64,000 bases of DNA from Saccharomonospora marina XMU15 (GTDB lineage: Bacteria; Actinomycetota; Actinomycetes; Mycobacteriales; Pseudonocardiaceae). Positions within the stretch are counted from its first letter, which is position 1. The number at the start of each line of letters is the position of its first letter. The stretch spans positions 62,001 through 126,000 of the forward strand of contig NZ_CM001439.1 of assembly GCF_000244955.1 (NCBI RefSeq). The letters run 5' to 3'. The notes beneath the pieces are model-generated. The model was not told the DNA's origin, searched no databases, and saw only the letters and a list, made by a program, of their open reading frames with translations. The position numbers were made by a program, and so were the translations under genes. This document shows, piece by piece, positions 25,286 through 34,183 of the stretch.

Positions 25286-25456
25286 CTAACCCCAGGACAA
25301 GGTCGTGTACCAGAACGTCAGCACCGCACCCGGCCCGAGCAACACACAGAGACCAATACCGCCGTAAAACGGCTTGTCCTTCACGAGCATCGCCACCATC
25401 AGCACGGCCGCGGCCACCAGCGAAATGATCAACAGTGCCAGCACGACAACAGACAT
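25286..25456 (-). CDS. small two-helix membrane protein
   Basis: 56 residues, with GGAGG upstream of the ATG. Two hydrophobic segments (VVVLALLIISLVAAAVLMVAML and FYGGIGLCVLLGPGAVLTFW) are joined by a short KDKP turn. No family recognised. It has its own strand, against the Rv1733c-like gene. Confidence 0.6.
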   Translation of the reverse strand: MSVVVLALLIISLVAAAVLMVAMLVKDKPFYGGIGLCVLLGPGAVLTFWYTTLSWG

Positions 25457-25653
25457 GTTTCGGTCCTCCAGGAACCAGGGGTAGAGCCGGATAACGCCGC
25501 CATCCGCCCAGCACATGGCGGGCTGACGCACCCAAGACAGTGGTTAAGAGAATTACGGGATCACCGGCCCGCTCTCAGTGGGCCAGGCAGCACAGTCACG
25601 TCGCACATGCGCGCAGCAGCGACGTGAACAGCGTCAGGCTTGGATCGTTCCGT

Positions 25654-26004
25654 TCACGCGGACGGTGGCGCCCGACACGATTGCCGTGTCGACGCCGCAG
25701 CCGCTATCCCTCCAGCGCCGACCTCGCCGGCCGAGCATCGCTGCAGGGAGCATCCACGGTTCGCGCCCGGGCCCACAGCCCAGCAGGTCTCCGGTAGCGC
25801 CGTGGCCAGCACATGTCGCGCCGCCTCCGACAGGCGCGGCCGGTCATGAAGACCTTTGTCCGGCGACGGCACAGGCGACGCGGATTCGCCAATCACCGGC
25901 ACCGGGTGCTGCCCGGCAAACCCGCCGTCGGTGCTGTGCGCTGGAGCCGCACTCATCCCGAGCAGCATCACCAGCAGAGCAAGCACGAGCCCGAATCGGC
26001 CCAT
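25654..26004 (-). CDS. putative small secreted protein
   Basis: 116 residues. A typical signal peptide (GLVLALLVMLLGMSAAPAHS, predicted cut near residue 23) precedes a Ser/Pro-rich mature part with several Cys residues near the C-terminus (TCWAVG, RGCSLQRCS, QSCRA). No family recognised. The C-terminal third is less convincing as coding sequence, so the true end could be different if there is a frameshift. Confidence 0.45.
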   Translation of the reverse strand: MGRFGLVLALLVMLLGMSAAPAHSTDGGFAGQHPVPVIGESASPVPSPDKGLHDRPRLSEAARHVLATALPETCWAVGPGANRGCSLQRCSAGEVGAGGIAAAASTRQSCRAPPSA

Positions 26005-26143
26005 CCTCGCCCGTGCCTGCACCCGACCGGCTCCTCAACAACGAAACATCCTTGGCCGACACACCCTACGGGCAACGTCAGAAAAGTCGAGGCGCACCCT
26101 CACGGCTGGTCCAGAAACATCCGGCGGAGCCTCGCAGCTCAGC

Positions 26144-26791
26144 CTAGCGCCGTGCCACAGACACAGATCGGCCCGCGGCCCAGCGTGCGTAGACCGACAT
26201 CGTGACGGTCAGCGTCACCGCCGACAACAACGGCACCAGAACTGGCGCCAGCGGCAGGACATCATAGAGCCCGACCACACCGCCTGAAACCACCCCCGCG
26301 GCGAGAACGGCGACAAGTGCCGCCGACCACCGGTACCGTGCGACCGCGAAGGCCACGACCCCCGCCATCGGGACAGTCAGAACAACAACCGCGGACAGCA
26401 CCCACGACGCCCACACCACCCAGACCACAGTGAGCCCGCTGCTCACGAGGATCGCCACCGACACCAAACTCACGGCTGTGTGCGGCAGGACTGTATCGCG
26501 GGCACGTCGGAGCCGCGGCACCGTCACCAGCACAACAAGGTGCGCGACGACCCACCCCCCAATCGGCAGCAGCAACGCAACCGATGATGAAGACCTGCAG
26601 GACCACAGCGCCGACTCAATGGCGTCGGTGCATTCAGCTGTCGCGGACGACAGAATGACCACCGTCGTCACCGCCACGGCCAGCGCCCCGACCACCGCGG
26701 CCCCGGCCACCACCGCCGCCTCAGCACGGACACCTACCAACTCGGCGTGCCCTTCTCGCTCCGGCCATCCTCCATACCGCCATCGTCGCAT
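26144..26791 (-). CDS. polytopic membrane protein of unknown function
   Basis: About 215 residues from the chosen ATG. At least five hydrophobic helices are seen (VVAGAAVVGALAVAVTTVVIL, VALLLPIGGWVVAHLVVLV, AVSLVSVAILVSSGLTVVWVV, SAALVAVLAAGVVSGGVVGLY, VLVPLLSAVTLTVTMSVYA segments). The reading frame can be extended upstream to 26,965; the ATG at 26,791 follows a GGTGAG-type ribosome site. No transport motif visible. It is followed on the same strand by no gene of the same operon. Confidence 0.55.
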   Translation of the reverse strand: MRRWRYGGWPEREGHAELVGVRAEAAVVAGAAVVGALAVAVTTVVILSSATAECTDAIESALWSCRSSSSVALLLPIGGWVVAHLVVLVTVPRLRRARDTVLPHTAVSLVSVAILVSSGLTVVWVVWASWVLSAVVVLTVPMAGVVAFAVARYRWSAALVAVLAAGVVSGGVVGLYDVLPLAPVLVPLLSAVTLTVTMSVYARWAAGRSVSVARR

Positions 26792-26975
26792 CTCACCGTC
26801 ATCCACGCCGCGGACAACCTCGGCACCGCCGCCACCGACAACCCGAGTTGGGCAGCGCCCGCGGCGACCAGCACGTGCGGGGCGCCTCATCTCGATGCTC
26901 GACAAGATTGAAAGGCCGCCGACCACCAGGACGAGCCGATGGTCTATCGCCCGACGGCATCCCACGAGTACCCGA

Positions 26976-27491
26976 CTACTGCGCTGATGCCCCTGCCTGG
27001 GCGTAGCGTCGGATTCTTGTGATGTCCTCAGGAAAGGCGCCTGTCCAGTCCTGCACTAATGGGTTCCATGCGGCGGGTTGATGACGTTCGCCGTTCAGGG
27101 GAAGCGAGGGGTCGACAACGGCGGCATAGGTCAGCCCGAGCGTGGGTGTCCAATCCGAGCGGTAGGAACGGACGGTCACCGCAGCAGGGAGTTCGAGGAG
27201 GTCGGCGGCCATCCCCGTTTCCTCCTCCAGCTCACGGCGCGCTGCCTGTCGAGGTGTTTCTCCTCGTTCGACCATTCCTCCAGGGACAACCCAGCCCCGC
27301 CACCGGTGGCGGACAAGAAGGATGTGCTGGAAGGTGCTGTCAAAGGCCCAGACGTCGGCGGCAAAAGGAGTCATGGGGCCGTGGCGCGCGTTTTTCAGCC
27401 ACATTCGTGCGTCGTCGAACTCGAACTCCGCGAGACCGGCGTCGACGATGGCCGCGTGCAGTGTGTCCGGACCAGGGGCGTGAGGGCTCAC
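26976..27491 (-). CDS. Nudix hydrolase carried by the element
   Basis: 171 residues. The Nudix box is at about residues 71-93: GGMVERGETPRQAARRELEE then ETG. It is a full-length homologue of the gene split by the element: both share the N-terminal ADVWxxDxxxxHxLLVRHRxRGWVxP, the VRSxRxDWxPTLxLxY stretch and the FPEDxxRIRxY tail, and both are 171 residues. The substrate is unknown. It lies next to the recombinase operon on the same strand, 7 nt downstream of the TnpC-like gene, so it may be expressed with the recombinases. Confidence 0.9.
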   Translation of the reverse strand: MSPHAPGPDTLHAAIVDAGLAEFEFDDARMWLKNARHGPMTPFAADVWAFDSTFQHILLVRHRWRGWVVPGGMVERGETPRQAARRELEEETGMAADLLELPAAVTVRSYRSDWTPTLGLTYAAVVDPSLPLNGERHQPAAWNPLVQDWTGAFPEDITRIRRYAQAGASAQ

Positions 27492-27500
27492 CGATCCAGC

Positions 27501-27968
27501 CTAGAGCGGGCGGGTTTGCCGACGACCTCGTGCACGCTCGATGCCACGAACAGGTGAAGATTCGGATCTGGCTGCTCTGGTATCCATTGAGGTCACTGGG
27601 GGTTGTTTGTCAAGCCTCTTCCTCAGCGTCAGATTCTCGTGGTAGAGGTCGGCGGTCACGCTAGCGAGCGCATCGAGCTTCCCCTGCAGTTCGGTGACGG
27701 CCCGCTTTTCGGCGCGTAGCGCGGCTGTGAGTGCCTCGATCTTCTCGTCCCGACGAACCTCACCGGTGGAGCGCAGGACCGGCCGGGCAACTCGGGTGTC
27801 CCACTCGGCCAGAATCTCGCCAGCACGGTGAACGGTGGCATGGCTGACGCCCGCTTCGCGGGCCAGAATTTCTTTGGTCAGTGCGCCGTCTGTGTGGATC
27901 GGAACTCCGTCGAGCAATCGTTGTATCGCTGCTCGGAGCTTGGTCTCGGTCGGGGGCGAGACGGCCAT
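27501..27968 (-). CDS. DUF6262/TnpC-like accessory protein of the element
   Basis: 155 residues. An N-terminal helix-turn-helix-like part (LTKEILAREAGVSHATVHRAGEIL, about residues 30-55) is followed by a coiled coil (about residues 80-125, KIEALTAALRAEKRAVTELQGKLDAL) and a basic tail. This matches the TnpC subunit of Tn554-type transposons, a non-catalytic partner that affects insertion orientation and efficiency in Tn554. Its ATG overlaps the stop (TGATG) of the third recombinase when that gene is read through its frameshift, which supports both calls. Confidence 0.78.
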   Translation of the reverse strand: MAVSPPTETKLRAAIQRLLDGVPIHTDGALTKEILAREAGVSHATVHRAGEILAEWDTRVARPVLRSTGEVRRDEKIEALTAALRAEKRAVTELQGKLDALASVTADLYHENLTLRKRLDKQPPVTSMDTRAARSESSPVRGIERARGRRQTRPL

Positions 27969-30435
27969 CAGGGGCGCTCCTTGGTCAGCCAGGCACCGGT
28001 GATCAGCCGGACTTCGGACAGGCGGTTCTCGAGGGCTGCGCGGCGGGGTGTGGCCAGCCGCGGGTCGCGGAGCATGCGCGTCAGATCGGCGTCCTCGGCG
28101 AGCCAGACTGGGCCGTGCTTGTCCTGCTCTACTGCCGAGTTTCGACACCGTGCGGGCTGGCAGGCTCCCAGGACGGGCGTTGTCCCTCGCTGCCCTTCGG
28201 GTAGCGAGTTCTGGCATTCCGCCTGAGCGGGGTCCCAGAGACAGTGGTTGACCGTGCCGAAATGCAGGTCCGCAAACTCATCCCGCAACAGCAGGACCTC
28301 GATTTGCTCGTCAGCGAGTTGAGCTCGCAGAGCTGGGGCTCTTTCATCGTCGCAATCACGTTGTCGAGGCCGGAGTGGAGCTTGGCCGCTGCGGGACCGA
28401 CTGCGACGTCGGTGCCGGACCGGCGGGATTTGAGGAGTTCGACGAGTCGCCCCGCGGCGGCGAGTTCGAGCTGGTTGTCGAACTCCTTGGCCCAGTGGGT
28501 ATCCATGCGGGAGTAGTCCTGGGTGATTCGGTTGGCCAAGGCACGACGGGCCAGGTGCTTGAGCTGATGGCCGAGGGCGATCTCGGAGTCGGGCTCTTGA
28601 CTGCAGATGATCGACATGGTTCTGCGGAACATATGCGGACGGATGCGGCCAGCCGGGATCTCTTCCAAACCCGTTCGTTCGAGGGAAGCGTTGACTCCCG
28701 CGACGAAGAAGTCGATCTCGCCGGCGGCATCGATTCCGCGCACCGTGTCCTCGTTGTGAGTCACCCGGGGCGGATCGAGAGCGACGAACAGGTGAGTGTG
28801 ATGCCAGGACAACCGGTCAAGAACTGTCAGAGTTTCGACGACCGGCGCGCTGATCCACCAGTTGAGTTCCGGTTGTGCCGGGTCGTGCTTGAGCTTTCGG
28901 GACTTGACTGCGGGCGCTCCGTAATAGGCAGTGAGGGATCCGCGCTCGATTTCCTGGATCTCTGAGTTCCGCATCATCGTCAGTCCTGCCATGAACACAT
29001 AACACGCCGCCCTGACCATGCGGATTTCGTCCGCGAGTTCCTCGACGCTGATCTGGCCGCGCCACGGCCGCGTGGTTCCGTCCTGACGGGTGACTGAGGT
29101 GAAGTCCTTGCAGGGCATCGGAAGTGAGCGGGTCGTCATGGTTCCGGCGAGCTTCTGTACCCGCCCGGCCGCGGCAGCGTCCTCGACCTTCTGTCTGCGC
29201 GCGGCGCTAGTCACGGAGCGCTGTGTAAAGGGTGCTGTGCCCGCGGTGCCGTAGATCAGTGCTTCCAGTGCGGTCCAAATGATCGTTCCAGGTTCGAGGT
29301 CGGAGCGCGGCGCACGTGGCTGCTTGGTGCGGATTGGGATCAGGTTGTCGGGATTGGTAAGCCAGTCGTCGAGAACCTGATCGAGTGCAGCTGTGCTTCG
29401 GCCGAGGTAAATGGCGGGATGGTTGACCACGTCGGTCCGGGCCCGCATCTCTGACCAGGAGTAGGCCTGTACCTGCCCCCGTTCCACGGCTCGAAGGACG
29501 GCGTCTCGCCGGCGCTGCGCCGCTCCCTTCCTTGTTGTCTGGAAGAGCCCCGTGTTGGTGCCGCCTGTGATCGTCAGCGCGAGATGATGCCAGATCGGCT
29601 CCCCAGCCGACTTCGTCTGGTGGTCGTACTTGTGGACTGGAACGAGGTTGTCGGGGTTCGCGAGCCAGTTGTCCACCAGCTCGTCGTTTCCCGCCGGAGT
29701 GCGGAAGGCCGGTCGACGTTCAGGGCTGTCGCCAGGATCTGGTTGCTGCGCCAGCTGATCGCGTAGGTCGAGGATGTGCGGCGAGAACTCGTGGATGTAG
29801 GCCCATGCGGCCCGCAGAAGCGGCCACCACGTTGATGGCGGTATGGATGCCGTCGACGGAGTATCGCTGCGGTGCCTGATCTCCCGGAAAGTATCGGTGT
29901 TCCACAGCCCTTGAGCCATGCCGCCGTGAGTGAGTACCGGCGCGAGCGTCGAGAGCCAGCTCAGCGCCGTCGCGTCGGGTTTGAGCGCGTTCGCCCTGGC
30001 GGTGATGTGTTCCACGAATCCGGCCCAGTCTTCTTCGCGCCAGGCCGCGATGTCGGCGGGCATGTCGTTGGCCAACGCCCAGGCAGCGAATTTGCCCAGT
30101 GTGTAGGCGCATTGCCGGACCGTGCTGTGCGCCGCCGGCTCGGCGACAAGAGCGATCCCCGCATCCCGAATGACTTTGTGCGTGGGGTTGAGCATGCTGA
30201 AGCAGATTTCCCGGATCCGCAGGTTCCAGACGGAATCGATCACCGTGAAGTTGACCTTCCACGCCGCCGGGCGGACGTTGCTCGGACGGCGAATACACCC
30301 GAAACTCCAGGACCTGCTCTCGCCGAACTCGGGAATAGGGACACCTTCCACGAGCGGGTGGCCGGATCCGAAGACCGCCTCATCAGCGGAAACAAGGGAG
30401 GAAGTCACTACCGTCGGCTGGGGCGTCGTGCTCAC
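27968..30435 (-). CDS. tyrosine recombinase 3 of the element, with -1 frameshift near its end
   Basis: From a GTG at 30,435 overlapping the previous stop (GTGA), the main frame runs about 700 residues with the catalytic residues present: box I Arg in GLTMMRNSEIQEI, HMFRRT, GHQLKH and a Tyr in DYSRMD. Near 28,335-28,345 the reading changes frame. The main frame goes on to 28,129 with a Ser/Arg-rich, family-unlike tail, whereas the -1 frame continues ALRAQLADEQIEVLLLRDEF and a Cys-rich tail (HCLWDP, AECQ, GACQPARCRNS) to a stop at 27,968 that overlaps the TnpC-like start. That Cys-rich tail is what I expect at the end of these recombinases. The cause could be a one-base deletion, a sequencing error or programmed frameshifting. 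Confidence 0.75.
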
Positions 30436-32420
30436 CGGTCATACTCCGTCCTCATACCCAGCGGCAGGTCCAGCCGCAGCCCCTGGTCGCCTATCGCTTC
30501 GTGGGCGTCGTGGAGCTGCTGTGCTGAGCATTCCGCGAACACCTCGGCCAGGGCTGTGGCCTGGGTCCCCCAGATTGCCGTCCAGCGGATCGGGTCCAGG
30601 GCGTCGCGCATCCGCTCGATGTGGGCTGCCAGCAGCAGCAGCCTCGGCAGCTGCGAGATGAATACGACGGCGTTGCGGCAGATCATGCACATCGCCGGGG
30701 CGACGTGGCAGGGCTTCCCGCCAGGGGTGAATGGCGAATCGTAGGGATCACGGCAGTGAGTCAGGCCCATGTCGTACTCCCCGGCGCGCATCGCGGCAGC
30801 GTGTTCCACAGTCATCCCCGCGGCCTCGGCGACCTCGGGTTCGGCCAATCGATGCTCTGCTTGAGTGTCGAGGAGCATCGGCTTGGTCGTGATCGTGTGG
30901 AAGACGCGTTCTTGTGCGCGGTTGATGGATCGTCCGGCGAGTGTTAGCGCCGTCGTTCCGTGGGCGTAATGGTGACGGAAGACCTCGATGTGATGGTCGT
31001 CCGCCGCCACATCGGTGAGGGTTCCGCCGAGGGCGGCCACACGGGCGGTTTTCACGGTCTTGCGGAGCCTTCGGGCGTAGTGCGGCTGAGAGATCGCCAT
31101 AGCGGGTGTGCCGTCGTCGTTGCGATGCGAGCTGATCCACGCGCTGAACCCGTTGTGGTCCTCAGTCCATGTGGCGACTCTGGCCCGCATAGTGGTCCTG
31201 GGACGGCCCGCTTCGACCGCGAGGAACAGCACGTCCTCGGAGTCGAACGATTCGCGTGCCTGCCAGGTGACCTCCATCAACCGCCGTAGGAGCCCACCGA
31301 CATCCCACCTGCCGACGGCAAGATACACCTCGCTTCCGGTGTCCCCATCCAGATCCGCGACATCGCCTGTGCTGGCCTTGCTACCAGGAAGGTCCGGGTG
31401 GAAATCAGCCCGGATGCGATTCGCGCGGAGTTTGGTCTGCCGCACTCGCACGCCCGCGTCAGAGAACTCCAGGTTCGCCATACGCAGGTCGAGGAGTTCC
31501 TCGGGGGTGCAGTCGGCCATGCCCAGCAGCAGGAGTACCCGGAAGGGCTGCAGGTCCTGCTCGGACGGGAACAGCAACCGGTTGATCGCTTTCAAGCAGG
31601 CATAGACTCCGCGTTCCCTGCCAGGCGGGTTCGCTTCGATAACGTCCTTGATCGGCTGCGACCACGATGACGAATTCATGGGCAGGTGCTCGAGGAGATC
31701 TGTGGTCGTCAGAAGGCGATGCTTGGCGGCCCAGACCAGGTTGGCGAGGTCATGCCAGCCTTCGCGGCGGGGGTCAGCTCCGGATCTCAGCAGATGCTGC
31801 CCCCGAGTGAGGCGTTTCTCCAGTGCCCGGACGTCGGCCCTTGCGGCCTCCTGCAGTGCCAACCGTTCCCCGTTGGAGTATTCGTCAAGGACCGCGTTGG
31901 GGTGGCGCTTGTATGTCGGAGGCCCCGCCGCGCGACGACGAAGGGTCTCCGGAACATTCGGGTCGCGCTCCGCACCCATATCGATCAGCGCCAGCACAGC
32001 CGCGGCCTTGCGGTAGGGCTCCGCTGATCGCAGCCCGTGCCGCCTCCGCAGATCTGCCTCCCAGCAGAAGAGGGCTTCGATCAGATCGATTTTCATCCCG
32101 GCCAAACGCGCCTCTGCAGGCTCGCACCCGACGGTCGGCAAGTGTTCATCGAGGAACGTTCCCAGCTCCCGCACGGCCGTGAAATAGCAATCGGGCTTGC
32201 GCAGCGAGACCCGATGGGCGTACGCCACAGCCTCGTCCGCCAGCTCCGCGACCAGGACGGAACATCGGAACAGGGAGGGGGCGATACTCAACCGCACCGT
32301 TCGCCCTCGCCGTTCCCGGACTATAACTCGGTCCCCGATCCTATCGGAGTTGGCGGGTTTCACTTCTGGCACCACCATCGTACGTGGGCGCGAAGCACGT
32401 TCGCCTCTGCGGGCCATCAC
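30432..32420 (-). CDS. tyrosine recombinase 2 of the element, catalytic residues not evident
   Basis: 662 residues, GTGA overlap at both ends. The length and order match the TnpB-like member of Tn554-type operons. The fold region is recognisable (LLLLGMADCTPEELLDLRMANL, HYARRLRKTVKTARV, HHIEVFRHHYAHGTT), but the box I Arg is replaced (GMADCTPEEL where GMRxxE is usual) and the HxxR and GH motifs are altered. The C-terminus has a Cys cluster (THCRDP, KPCHV, AMCMICRN) that could bind zinc. It is probably a structural partner of the two active subunits; this is inference. Confidence 0.78.
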   Translation of the reverse strand: MMARRGERASRPRTMVVPEVKPANSDRIGDRVIVRERRGRTVRLSIAPSLFRCSVLVAELADEAVAYAHRVSLRKPDCYFTAVRELGTFLDEHLPTVGCEPAEARLAGMKIDLIEALFCWEADLRRRHGLRSAEPYRKAAAVLALIDMGAERDPNVPETLRRRAAGPPTYKRHPNAVLDEYSNGERLALQEAARADVRALEKRLTRGQHLLRSGADPRREGWHDLANLVWAAKHRLLTTTDLLEHLPMNSSSWSQPIKDVIEANPPGRERGVYACLKAINRLLFPSEQDLQPFRVLLLLGMADCTPEELLDLRMANLEFSDAGVRVRQTKLRANRIRADFHPDLPGSKASTGDVADLDGDTGSEVYLAVGRWDVGGLLRRLMEVTWQARESFDSEDVLFLAVEAGRPRTTMRARVATWTEDHNGFSAWISSHRNDDGTPAMAISQPHYARRLRKTVKTARVAALGGTLTDVAADDHHIEVFRHHYAHGTTALTLAGRSINRAQERVFHTITTKPMLLDTQAEHRLAEPEVAEAAGMTVEHAAAMRAGEYDMGLTHCRDPYDSPFTPGGKPCHVAPAMCMICRNAVVFISQLPRLLLLAAHIERMRDALDPIRWTAIWGTQATALAEVFAECSAQQLHDAHEAIGDQGLRLDLPLGMRTEYDR

Positions 32421-33871
32421 AGGACCGCGCGTTCCGCGGCAAGAGCCGCGTACTCCGCGTAGGTCTTGTCTGATTCATTCCACTCGGCAATAGCTTGGGC
32501 CACAAGAACGTTGGTGTTCCGGACGTAACGCAAATACTTCATCGTCGACCCAGGATTCAGATGTCCGAGTAGCCGCTGCAAGATCAACTGCGGATTGCGG
32601 CAGATGTGGTCGGCCAGGTAAGCATTGTGGCCACCGTTGAGTCTGCGGTCCGTCTCCTGTGCAATCACCAACTGGGTGAGCTGCTCCAACATGTAAACCG
32701 AGAACGTGTGCCGTAGATCGTGGATTCTGAACCTGCGTGGCATCACCATATCGACACCGTTTTCAGCTGCAATCCGAAGAGATCTGGCGTGCGCATCATC
32801 GAAGATCTGTTCCCACCGTTGCTTACTGAGCATCCGGCCACCACGGCCGACGAACAACGCCATCGGCTCCAGACCGCAAGGCCCTTCGGTCACCGCGATT
32901 CTCCGCAGCTCCGCGGTCATCTTCTCGATCGAGAACGTCCGGCGTCTCCCATGCAGCCGTCCGCTGACCTTCATCTGCCGCTCGTCGATATCGGTGACGA
33001 CGAACAGCTCGGCTCCGCGCCTGGTCAACGCCGGTGCCGCCCTGCGAATCGTGGCGGCCCGCTCGGTGCGCCGATAAAGGTCGAGCTCTTTCATCACGGA
33101 ATGCTGGATCGTCACATCGCGGGGCAGGCTGTACTTCGCGATCATCTCCAGCCGTACGTCGACCGGCAGGCAGTCACGACGCGGGATTCCGACCTCGATG
33201 TCCAGTAGCGAGGTGAATTCCCTCAAGCGCATCCCTGTTGTCACCGCGAGCTCCGCTGCCGCCGCGTTCCTCAGCGGAGCCGAACCTCGGAACGACAGGT
33301 CGACCCGGTCTGCTGGAAGCATTCCCCGCAAGCCGACCTGCTTGAGGAATCGCCACTGCCGGTGGGTCAGATGGCGAATGTCCAGATCCGATACCGCACC
33401 CCAGGCCAGGACGTCCCGGCCGTTGCGCAGCCGGCGATAAGGCTTGCGGTCCAGCCACTGGGCCTCGACCGCCCATTCATAGAAGTTGTTGATCAGCGCT
33501 CGTCGGCGCTTCCAGGTCGCCGGCGCGTTCGGCTTGTCCTGTAGCTCGGTCCGCTCAGCGCGGTAGGCGATCAGGTCTTCCTCAGTCGCCGACAGGACGT
33601 CAGTCGACGGTTCCAGCTGAGCCAGGAAGTCGACGAGGTCGAGCAGGTCGTAGGTGTAATCGGACAACGTCTTAGGTTGGTGAGTCTTGGCCATTTCGAA
33701 CATGAACGAACACAGTGGCTCGACCGGCCGCATATCCCGTCCGAGGAAGAACGGAGTCCCATCCTGCGGCGAACCCTTCCGCCGCAGGACCGTGAGACCG
33801 TCAACGCCAAGACCAGGCACGGGCTCAAAATATCGACGGACCTTGTCCCTCGACACGAAGAAGTGATCCAT
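32417..33871 (-). CDS. tyrosine recombinase 1 of the element (TnpA-like)
   Basis: 484 residues. The N-terminal SAM-like DNA-binding domain is at about residues 50-140. The catalytic domain has box I Arg in VTTGMRLREF, then RIHDLRHTFSVYML (HxxR) and LLGHLNPGSTMKYLRY (GH then the Tyr nucleophile). All five catalytic positions are present. It is the first gene of the recombinase operon and starts 120 nt from the right end of the element, as tnpA does in Tn554. The stop overlaps the next gene by GTGA. Confidence 0.88.
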   Translation of the reverse strand: MDHFFVSRDKVRRYFEPVPGLGVDGLTVLRRKGSPQDGTPFFLGRDMRPVEPLCSFMFEMAKTHQPKTLSDYTYDLLDLVDFLAQLEPSTDVLSATEEDLIAYRAERTELQDKPNAPATWKRRRALINNFYEWAVEAQWLDRKPYRRLRNGRDVLAWGAVSDLDIRHLTHRQWRFLKQVGLRGMLPADRVDLSFRGSAPLRNAAAAELAVTTGMRLREFTSLLDIEVGIPRRDCLPVDVRLEMIAKYSLPRDVTIQHSVMKELDLYRRTERAATIRRAAPALTRRGAELFVVTDIDERQMKVSGRLHGRRRTFSIEKMTAELRRIAVTEGPCGLEPMALFVGRGGRMLSKQRWEQIFDDAHARSLRIAAENGVDMVMPRRFRIHDLRHTFSVYMLEQLTQLVIAQETDRRLNGGHNAYLADHICRNPQLILQRLLGHLNPGSTMKYLRYVRNTNVLVAQAIAEWNESDKTYAEYAALAAERAVL

Positions 33872-33970
33872 CGTTCGCCCCTCAGTGAGAGCTATACGGC
33901 TCCCAGAACCTAGCGGGCACGAATCAAAGGCGACAGAGCGGTACGAACGCCACGGAACGGTGAGACAGGC

Positions 33971-34183
33971 TCAAATACTTGCCATAACAGGCGGTACCCA
34001 GCCTCGCACCCGGTGCCGCACGAGCAGCACGTGGCGGTGCTCCGGGTCGGTGACCCAGACTTCGGCCGCGAGCGGCTCGAAAGCGGTCGAACGTGCGTGT
34101 AGCCACGCCTGAGCGTCGCCATACTCGGTCTCGGCAAGGCGAGCATCGACGGCCGCAGCGTCGATGGTCGCCTGGTCAGGCAT
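33971..34183 (-). pseudogene. Nudix hydrolase, N-terminal half, cut off by the transposon
   Basis: ATG at 34,183 overlapping the end of the upstream gene. The frame encodes 65 native residues up to RVRGWVPP and then runs into transposon DNA (V-M-A-S-I) and a chance stop at 33,971. It matches the N-terminal third of the Nudix at 27,491, including LLVRHR-RGW. The Nudix box itself is on the other side of the element (20,579-20,902), so no active enzyme can be made from either half. The gene was the third member of the XRE module that starts at 35,833. Confidence 0.9.
33981..34003 (+). repeat. attR of the Tn554-like element
   Basis: Element end GCCATAA, shared core CAGG (33,988-33,991), then host sequence CGGTACCCAG, which on the minus strand encodes W-V-P-P of the disrupted Nudix. 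Joining this element end to the left end in a circle gives TAACAGGTGTTA, a perfect 5-bp inverted repeat around GG, a plausible attP core. Confidence 0.8.

Larger units (their letters stand above)
20903..33991. mobile_element. Tn554-like site-specific element, about 13.1 kb
   Basis: The borders are defined by the two halves of one Nudix gene that rejoin in frame at CAGG. The right end holds three overlapping tyrosine recombinase genes (33,871 down to 27,968) and a DUF6262/TnpC-like gene, the gene order of Tn554-type transposons, which insert at one preferred site and lack long terminal repeats. The first recombinase starts 120 nt inside the right end. Cargo, left to right: universal stress protein, K+/H+ antiporter, universal stress protein, Rv1733c-like protein, a small membrane protein, a secreted protein, a polytopic membrane protein and a Nudix hydrolase. 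Recombinase-in-trio (RIT) elements are the alternative family name, but they carry no such cargo. Confidence 0.85.

Noticed and set aside
20903-33991. Integration of the element at a tRNA gene
   Set aside because: No tRNA-like sequence is present at either end; the two gene halves show a protein-coding target.
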